Below are positions 5,433-10,142 of a DNA stretch of 10,142 nucleotides, piece after piece; position 1 is the first letter of the stretch, and each line of letters begins with the position of its first letter. The notes under the pieces were generated by a model that was not told the origin of the DNA, searched no databases, and saw nothing but the letters and a program-made list of their open reading frames with translations. This DNA comes from Thiotrichaceae bacterium. Lineage in GTDB: Bacteria > Pseudomonadota > Gammaproteobacteria > Thiotrichales > Thiotrichaceae. Location: NCBI GenBank assembly GCA_027024625.1, contig JALVRY010000394.1:1-10142 (forward strand), in the 5' to 3' direction. A program made the translations under genes and the position numbers.

Positions 5433-7592
5433 AGTTACACGTTTGGCATCAATAACATTCGGTAGTTGTGCGATACGATCTAATACTTCACCCAGCTGGT
5501 ATTTATCCTCTATCTGTATCGTCATTTGGATAACAGAGGTGTTGGGCTCAGTGCCAGGTTTACTGACAACTTGTACAAGATTGATCCGTTTTTGAGTCAC
5601 AACATCCGCTACGTTGCGTAATAAACCCGGTAAGTTATAGCCGATAACAGTGATATCTGCAGCGTAGATGCTACTCTCAGTATCCCATTGTACATCAACA
5701 AGACGCTTCTGTTGTTCTTCGGACATATTTATAATATTTGAGCAGTCTTGTCGGTGGATAGTGACACCACGCCCAACTGTTATATAACCAGTGATGGGAT
5801 CACCAAAAACAGGCTTACAGCAAATGGAGAGCTGTGTCAGTAGATCACCAACACCGTTGACAATAATACCGTGACTGCGTGAGCTATCACCTTCCGGTAA
5901 TTCACGTAAGGGAATATTATCCAATTCTTCCACTTCAGGGACAATCATCGCATCAATCAGTTGATTAACACTGATGTCTCCTCGCCCTAAGGCGATTAAA
6001 AAGTCACGCTTATCTTGTTTCTTAAATTGTTTAGCTAAGTCTTCTGCCGTGAGTTTACCAACACCAAGGCGGTGCTGCTCTTGTAAAAACAGAGCTTTTC
6101 CTTCACGGTAATTTTCTTCATGATTTTGCTGGTGAAACCAATGACGTATTTTTGTACGTGTACGAGGAGAGCAGGCATAGCCTAGTAACTTATTCATCCA
6201 ATCACGTTTTGGACGTTCTTCTTTACCCGTTAAAATCTCAACTTGGTCACCATTTTGTAGAACGTAGTTGAGTGTTGCCATAACACCATTAATTAAAGCA
6301 CCTCGACAGCGATGCCCTACCGATGTATGTACCGCATAAGCGAAGTCTAAGGGTGTTGAGCATTTTGGTAGCTCGATAATTTTGCCCTTAGGTGTTAATA
6401 CAAATACACGATCAGAAAAAATTTCTGTGTGAAAATCCTCTAATAATTGAGTGCCACTACTCTTTGTATCAAGTAAATGGCGTAAGGAGGCGATTGCTTT
6501 TTCCATCGCTTTATCTTGTGAGCCACCTTCTTTATATCGCCAATGAGCAGCTACACCGAGTTCCGCCATCATGTGCATTTTTTTTGTACGAATTTGTACT
6601 TCTACATATTTACCGTTTGGTCCGACAACAACAGTATGAATTGATTGATAACCGTTGGGTTTTTGGTTGGCGATGTAATCATCAAATTCTTCTTTTTTGT
6701 GATGCCATTTTTTATGGATTAACCCCAAAATTCGATAACAGATATCAACATGGGCATCGACAGTAATACGCACAGCTCGTAGATCGTAAAGTTGGTCAAT
6801 AGACACATCCTTACGCTTCATTTTTTTCCAAATACTGTAGATGTGCTTAGGTCGACCATACACCTCTGCATCGATATCATGAGCTTTCAGCAGTGTTTTA
6901 ATGCTAGAAACAAAAGTATCAATAAATGTTTCACGTTCAACACGCCGGGATTGGAGTTCTTTGGCAACTTTTTTATAATTAACGGGATCAATATAACGAA
7001 AGGCGAGATCTTCCATTTCCCATTTTAGCTGGTTAACGCCTAAACGATTTGCCAGTGGAGCAAAAATATCTAAGGAATCTTGTGCAATCCATACACGATA
7101 TTCATTGTCATAATTGCCCAAAATACGTAAGTGTTGTAAACGCCACGCGAGCTTAATTAGCACGGCTCGGACATCAGTTGACATGGTCAGTAACATGCGA
7201 CGCAGGCTTTCTGCCTGCTCAGGAGCATTGAGTTGACTATCTACACGACAGTTAACGAAGGTGTGTAGTTGGTGAACACCATTAATAAGATTACGAATAC
7301 GTTTACCGTAACCCTCTTCAATTTTATCTAGTTTAATGTGATCGATAAAACGATAATCACTGAGAAGAGCTGCAAGCAGAATTTCTTGATCAACCTGTAA
7401 TCCATGTAGAATTTCAGCAACATCAAGGCTGTTAGGTAGTGTGTCATTACGTGTTAATTCGCCAAGGTGCAGAACGCTATCAACAGCATCACTGACTCGC
7501 TCGTAATCTTCCTCTGAGCCAGAAATCCAAAAGCGTTTGACCCAGTCATCGCGTGTACGTAACTTTGTGTTAACTATTTGACTATGTAGCAT
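5430..7592 (-). CDS. relA: GTP pyrophosphokinase RelA, monofunctional (p)ppGpp synthetase
   Basis: RelA transfers pyrophosphate from ATP to GTP/GDP on ribosomes with uncharged tRNA. Its 720 residues show the full long-RSH layout: degenerate hydrolase domain (about 30-190), synthetase domain (about 240-355, with RPKHIYSIWKKM at 247-258 and YQSIHT at 315-320), TGS (about 394-456), helical region, zinc-finger/CC region (Cys591-Cys592), and ACT (about 645-720). Two features separate RelA from bifunctional SpoT/Rel: the acidic EFDD motif at 302-305 (SpoT/Rel have RFKD), and loss of the hydrolase HD/ED residues, here Ser78-Asp79 followed by Tyr-Arg-Phe. Hydrolysis is thus unlikely. An in-frame TAA lies two codons before the ATG, so no upstream start is possible; no clear SD precedes it. 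The stop codon lies in the end of the foldback element. It is 185 bp downstream of the HAD gene and may share its transcript or have its own promoter. Confidence 0.96.
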   Translation of the reverse strand: MLHSQIVNTKLRTRDDWVKRFWISGSEEDYERVSDAVDSVLHLGELTRNDTLPNSLDVAEILHGLQVDQEILLAALLSDYRFIDHIKLDKIEEGYGKRIRNLINGVHQLHTFVNCRVDSQLNAPEQAESLRRMLLTMSTDVRAVLIKLAWRLQHLRILGNYDNEYRVWIAQDSLDIFAPLANRLGVNQLKWEMEDLAFRYIDPVNYKKVAKELQSRRVERETFIDTFVSSIKTLLKAHDIDAEVYGRPKHIYSIWKKMKRKDVSIDQLYDLRAVRITVDAHVDICYRILGLIHKKWHHKKEEFDDYIANQKPNGYQSIHTVVVGPNGKYVEVQIRTKKMHMMAELGVAAHWRYKEGGSQDKAMEKAIASLRHLLDTKSSGTQLLEDFHTEIFSDRVFVLTPKGKIIELPKCSTPLDFAYAVHTSVGHRCRGALINGVMATLNYVLQNGDQVEILTGKEERPKRDWMNKLLGYACSPRTRTKIRHWFHQQNHEENYREGKALFLQEQHRLGVGKLTAEDLAKQFKKQDKRDFLIALGRGDISVNQLIDAMIVPEVEELDNIPLRELPEGDSSRSHGIIVNGVGDLLTQLSICCKPVFGDPITGYITVGRGVTIHRQDCSNIINMSEEQQKRLVDVQWDTESSIYAADITVIGYNLPGLLRNVADVVTQKRINLVQVVSKPGTEPNTSVIQMTIQIEDKYQLGEVLDRIAQLPNVIDAKRVT

Positions 7593-7777
7593 AATTGATT
7601 ATTTCGGATTGTTTCTGCTTCTCATCCTTGAGAGAAACGTGGAATTATTGTTATTAGATGTAGTAATCGTATTGTGTTTGCTTTCTTACCCTAGAAAGAA
7701 ATTCAGATTTAAGCCTAATACTTCCCATTCTGACATTCTGAAGTTATAAAAATGAGCCGATTATATGTATATAACCG
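7593..7777 (-). other. HAD-relA intergenic region (185 bp)
   Basis: No gene is seen. On the minus strand a TATAAT hexamer occurs at 7765-7760 without a convincing -35 partner, so a relA promoter here is possible but weak. Small hairpins exist (CTTTCT/AGAAAG around 7681-7698; TCTCA/TGAGA around 7620-7633) without T-runs. I see no terminator for the HAD gene, which leaves cotranscription with relA open. Confidence 0.4.
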
Positions 7778-8464
7778 TTATAGTAGCTTAATTTTAGCTT
7801 CCAACTCATTTAAATTTGTAATGACTTGACTCGGCTCTCCTTTGCCTTGCCATTTTTTTCGGCTCGGATTATACCAGATTGAATGCCAGCCTGCTTGGTT
7901 AGCACCTTCGATATCACAGACTGGATTGTCTCCTACATAAACAGCTTCTTTTGCGTTGTTGATACCCGCCTTATCCAAAGCAAGTTGAAAAATATCAGGA
8001 TGAGGCTTTGCAACGCCTGCCTCCCTTGAAGACACGGTAAAGTCGAATAAGTTGCCAACACCTATGTGATGAACATCCGCATTACCATTGCTGATCACGC
8101 CTAGTGAAAATCGTTTCGATAGCTTGTCGAGTATATTCAAGGCTCCGTCATAAAATTCCACTTCATTACGTGCTAGCCAAAAAGTACGAAAAGCAGATTC
8201 GACCATTTTTTCATCATAGTTAAATTGCTTGGCAAAGCCACGTAGCCAATCTTTGCGAAGTTGAGTCAAATCATGGACAAGATCAGGATTATTTGCCATA
8301 AACGTATTACGACTTTCCATAAAATCATCAAACAAATAATGTTGTGTAATTTTGGGGTAATGCCTGTCTAGCCAATCATAATGTTTTTTTTCAGCACGCT
8401 GGATAACAGGGTGGCATGCCCATAAAGTATCATCAAGATCAAATGCAACACATTGAATTGTCAT
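7778..8464 (-). CDS. HAD-superfamily phosphatase, YigB-like
   Basis: A cytoplasmic HAD subfamily IA hydrolase of 228 residues. Motif I is AFDLDDTLW with nucleophile Asp9 and acid/base Asp11; motif II is VISNGN; motif III is the Lys in AKPHPDIF; motif IV is YVGDNPVCDIEGA. A helical cap lies between motifs I and II. The start of the protein (DDTLW....PVIQRAE) and the VISNGNA segment resemble E. coli YigB, which dephosphorylates FMN and the riboflavin precursor 5-amino-6-(5-phosphoribitylamino)uracil; the substrate here is unproven. I chose the ATG at 8464 because it places motif I at residue 9 as usual; a TTG at 8494 in frame would add ten residues and overlap the divergent lipase gene. An SD-like AGGA lies 12 nt upstream, rather far. 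It is divergent from the lipase gene, with 20 bp between the starts. Confidence 0.85.
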   Translation of the reverse strand: MTIQCVAFDLDDTLWACHPVIQRAEKKHYDWLDRHYPKITQHYLFDDFMESRNTFMANNPDLVHDLTQLRKDWLRGFAKQFNYDEKMVESAFRTFWLARNEVEFYDGALNILDKLSKRFSLGVISNGNADVHHIGVGNLFDFTVSSREAGVAKPHPDIFQLALDKAGINNAKEAVYVGDNPVCDIEGANQAGWHSIWYNPSRKKWQGKGEPSQVITNLNELEAKIKLL

Positions 8465-8484
8465 AGATTGAGGGTATCCTAAAA

Positions 8485-9294
8485 ATGAAAACAATTGCCT
8501 TTATATTATTATTACTTTTTTCGCCTAGCTTACTTTTTGCCAAAACATTAGTGTTAGTTCACGGTTACATGGAAGATGGTATGAGCTGGCGAAACAAAGG
8601 TGTTTCAACGGCTCTGCAACAGAATAACTGGGTAGATGGGGGAGCATTGACCATAAATCAATACGGTGTTGTAAAATACCCCGCAACAGTTGCACCATTA
8701 GATCGGGATGTTTTTTATACAGTAGAGCTGCCGTGGACAAAACCAATTGCTGAACAAGGTCAGATACTATCTGTGTATTTGAATACGATTTTTATCGCAA
8801 GACAACAGCCCTTGTCTATCGCGGCGCATTCTAATGGTGGTGTTGTTGCACGTTATTTCTTGGTGACAAATACAACTGTACCGATTAATGCATTGATCTC
8901 TATTGCTAGTCCGCACTTAGGTACATCCTTAGCTAAATATGCCCATCTATTTACAAAAACACCAGCTGATGAAATGGCAAAAGTGGCGGGAAACGATGTT
9001 ATAAAAAAATCAAAACAACTTTTTGCAGAACTAAAGCCAGAAAGACCTTCAGGCTTTTTGTATTGGTTAAATCACCAAGTACATCCTAATATTTCATACT
9101 TATCGATTATACGTAAAAATGCTAAGGTGGTACCTGGGAAATATGACTATGTTGTCCCACCTTACAGCCAAAACATGAATCATGTGTTTGCCCTAAAAGG
9201 TCGTTCAGCTATTTTTCCTACGAATAAGGGGCATGGTTTAACTGCTCTGGATGGGTGGATTATTGCTAATACAGTAAACAGCAATTACGACTAA
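8485..9294 (+). CDS. Exported lipase-like alpha/beta hydrolase
   Basis: A 269-residue protein with a Sec signal peptide (about 1-19, KTIAFILLLLFSPSLLFA, likely cut after Ala19), so periplasmic or secreted. The fold signatures are in order: oxyanion strand LVLVHGYME (22-30), nucleophile elbow AAHSNGG with Ser116, the lipase-typical SPHLGTS (142-148), a candidate acid Asp221 in KYDYVVP, and catalytic His250 in NKGHGLT. This suits a lipase/esterase of the class 2 or PGAP1-like type; the substrate is unknown, and there is no foldase gene next to it. The SD GAGGG (8470-8474) is 10 nt from the ATG and lies within the 20-bp gap plus region to the divergent HAD gene, so its promoter must lie inside that gene. 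The last eleven codons (from about 9262) lie within a large imperfect palindrome, so the C-terminal tail may come from a repeat insertion. Confidence 0.85.
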   Translation: MKTIAFILLLLFSPSLLFAKTLVLVHGYMEDGMSWRNKGVSTALQQNNWVDGGALTINQYGVVKYPATVAPLDRDVFYTVELPWTKPIAEQGQILSVYLNTIFIARQQPLSIAAHSNGGVVARYFLVTNTTVPINALISIASPHLGTSLAKYAHLFTKTPADEMAKVAGNDVIKKSKQLFAELKPERPSGFLYWLNHQVHPNISYLSIIRKNAKVVPGKYDYVVPPYSQNMNHVFALKGRSAIFPTNKGHGLTALDGWIIANTVNSNYD

Positions 9295-9464
9295 TAATCT
9301 GGCGGTCTAAATCCTTGATAACGGCGTTATCATTCCTCCCCATAGCTCTGCTATGACTCGTCATGATGCCTTGTTCTCAAGAATTTATCCTCGCCAGAGT
9401 TATTTGCCGTAATCACCGTTCACTGTACTAGTAAATTGTTAGATTAATTGTGCACTCCTACTTA
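9262..9464. mobile_element. Diverged second member of the foldback element family
   Basis: The right end 9430-9464 matches the right end of the 162-bp element (5398-5432) at 33 of 35 positions. Inward from it lies a 174-bp imperfect palindrome (9262-9435) centred on CATAGCTCTGCTATG (9341-9355). Its outer blocks, about 9272-9304 against 9392-9425, agree at about 26 of 35 positions in reverse complement, with many differences being transitions. The centre resembles the first element's CATAGC..TGCTA centre. No matching left terminal repeat is seen, so the left end is lost or never present. The left arm covers the final codons and stop of the lipase gene. No coding capacity. Confidence 0.6.
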
Positions 9465-9480
9465 CATAAGCATCGAAGTT

Positions 9481-9539
9481 ACCAACATTGTCTAAGCAAA
9501 TTTATTGATTTTATAAGATTGCTGCTTAGACAATGTGGT
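9481..9539. repeat. Long-stem inverted repeat
   Basis: ACATTGTCTAAGCA (9485-9498) is perfectly complementary to TGCTTAGACAATGT (9523-9536). Three more pairs (ACC/GGT) extend it past a single bulged A at 9484, giving about 17 bp around a 24-nt AT-rich loop. No T-run follows. Its role is unknown; it lies between the convergent lipase and small secreted protein genes. Confidence 0.6.
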
Positions 9540-9548
9540 TTAGCAACC

Positions 9549-9576
9549 AGTACTCCAACAACATTGTTGGAATACT
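9549..9576. terminator. Hairpin, possible 3' end of the convergent secreted-protein gene
   Basis: GTACTCCAACAA (9550-9561) pairs with TTGTTGGAATAC (9564-9575) with one mismatch, and A9549/T9576 extends it. It lies 18 bp beyond the stop of the minus-strand secreted-protein gene, where a terminator is expected, but no clear T-run follows on that strand. Termination is therefore an inference from position. Confidence 0.35.
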
Positions 9577-9593
9577 AGTAATAACGGCAGAAC

Positions 9594-10031
9594 TTATACA
9601 CCTGGGCTAGTAACTTTCATGCAGCTACCATCGTTATAAGCGCGTACTTGGAAAGAACTTCCGCTTCTAATTCTTTTTACATAAGGTGCTTTAGATGATG
9701 TCAGTCTGGTCACTTTATTACTTGAATTCATAATAAATCGTAGATCATTTACACCGTATTGACATAAACGCTTAGGTTCACCTGATCTAAAACCACGATC
9801 AACCCATGTACAGCTACCAGGAGAAACACCATTTTCCCCAGAACTTGTACCCGCTTTAAAGTTGACGATAAGCGTATCTCCAGTGCTTCTATAGTCCAGT
9901 GACATTCCTGCACCACCTTTGCACATTAGCACATAACTTTTGGGTGCTGCTTGGGCAGGTGTGGATGAAGTTGTAATACCTAGTACTGATACAATACTTA
10001 GGATTGATGCGATAGCTAGTGCTTTTTTCAT
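9594..10031 (-). CDS. Small exported four-cysteine protein of unknown function
   Basis: I do not recognise a characterised family. The 145-residue product has a clear Sec signal peptide: MKKA, a hydrophobic core to about residue 19, then TPAQAAP with likely cleavage after Ala28 or Ala29. The mature part is about 117 residues, Gly/Ser/Arg-rich and basic, with exactly four cysteines (Cys37, Cys74, Cys90, Cys137), enough for two disulfides. The most distinctive block is PGSCTWVDRGFRSGEPKRLC (71-90); the end AYNDGSCMKVTSPGV looks like a closing beta strand. A small beta-sheet secreted protein is likely. The start is well supported: SD AGAGGA (10044-10039 on the minus strand) ends 7 nt before the ATG. 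It converges on the lipase gene across a repeat-rich 299-bp gap. Its promoter is not clear. Confidence 0.8.
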   Translation of the reverse strand: MKKALAIASILSIVSVLGITTSSTPAQAAPKSYVLMCKGGAGMSLDYRSTGDTLIVNFKAGTSSGENGVSPGSCTWVDRGFRSGEPKRLCQYGVNDLRFIMNSSNKVTRLTSSKAPYVKRIRSGSSFQVRAYNDGSCMKVTSPGV

Positions 10032-10059
10032 TATAATTTCCTCTTGGTTTGTTGTCTTC

Positions 10060-10082
10060 GGCTGTTATTGTTAATAGCTGCC
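10060..10082. repeat. Imperfect hairpin upstream of the secreted-protein gene
   Basis: GGCTGTTATT (10060-10069) and AATAGCTGCC (10073-10082) are complementary except at two positions, around GTT. It would lie in the 5' leader of the minus-strand gene. Its role is unknown. Confidence 0.3.
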
Positions 10083-10091
10083 TGTACTTAA

Positions 10092-10142
10092 GGAAACTCT
10101 GATCAAGTCATGAGTCGTTTTCCTGAGGTTAAAATCTGCCCA
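10092..10142. mobile_element. Possible end of an IS5-type insertion sequence, running off the right edge
   Basis: GGAAACTCTGATCAAGTC (10092-10109) resembles, from memory, the GGAA..CTCTGA..AA.TC type of terminal repeat found in some IS5-family elements. It is preceded directly by TTAA (10088-10091), which fits their YTAR target. No transposase reading frame and no second end are visible, so this is a weak call. Alternatively it is a local hairpin: AGGAA and TTCCT bracket CTC/GAG here. Confidence 0.3.

Noticed and set aside
6392..7028. Plus-strand open frames of 124 and 78 codons opposite relA
   Set aside because: Antisense to the conserved synthetase region, rich in Tyr/Phe/His/Cys as expected of a shadow frame, no motifs.
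8465..8494. TTG start at 8494 for the HAD phosphatase
   Set aside because: It would add ten residues before the usual motif I position and overlap the lipase start; the ATG at 8464 fits the family better.
8525..8746. Minus-strand 73-codon frame within the lipase gene
   Set aside because: Overlaps the signal peptide and oxyanion region of a well-supported gene; no motif of its own.

Overview
The window looks like chromosomal DNA of a free-living gammaproteobacterium. It is AT-rich (roughly 40% G+C by eye). It carries a Pseudomonas-type class Ia ribonucleotide reductase whose large subunit has two ATP-cones, a monofunctional RelA, and a YigB-like HAD phosphatase. These protein types together point to Gammaproteobacteria; I cannot name a genus from the sequence alone.

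Layout, left to right. (1) 2-733, +: the 3' part of a phytase-like esterase/beta-propeller gene, cut by the window edge. (2) 734-1081: a 348-bp control region for nrdAB with a perfect DnaA box, a strong sigma70-type promoter (TTGACA-18-TATAGT), two NrdR-box-like sites about three helical turns apart, and a predicted leader of about 216 nt that can fold. (3) 1082-3943 nrdA and 4014-5213 nrdB, +, separated by 70 bp containing a perfect 14-bp hairpin. (4) 5214-5432: the convergent nrdB/relA junction, holding a short hairpin and a 162-bp foldback, MITE-like element with 29-bp terminal inverted repeats; its outer end coincides with the relA stop codon. (5) 5430-7592 relA, -. (6) 7778-8464, -: YigB-like HAD phosphatase, divergent from (7) 8485-9294, +: an exported lipase-like alpha/beta hydrolase, with only 20 bp between the two start codons. 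(8) 9262-9577: a dense run of inverted repeats, including a diverged second member of the foldback family that overlaps the 3' end of the lipase gene. (9) 9594-10031, -: a small exported four-cysteine protein of unknown function. (10) 10092-10142: a sequence that may be the end of an IS5-type insertion sequence running off the right edge.

How the parts relate. NrdA and NrdB form one enzyme that makes deoxyribonucleotides. The upstream sites suggest control by replication state (DnaA) and by dNTP/ATP sensing (NrdR), as in Escherichia coli. RelA makes (p)ppGpp on stalled ribosomes and is transcribed towards nrdB, with the foldback element between them. The hydrolase, phosphatase and small secreted protein show no evident shared pathway. 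I see no defence system, CRISPR array, tRNA or rRNA. The least explained parts are the foldback repeat family, the repeat-rich stretch 9262-9577, and the small secreted protein.
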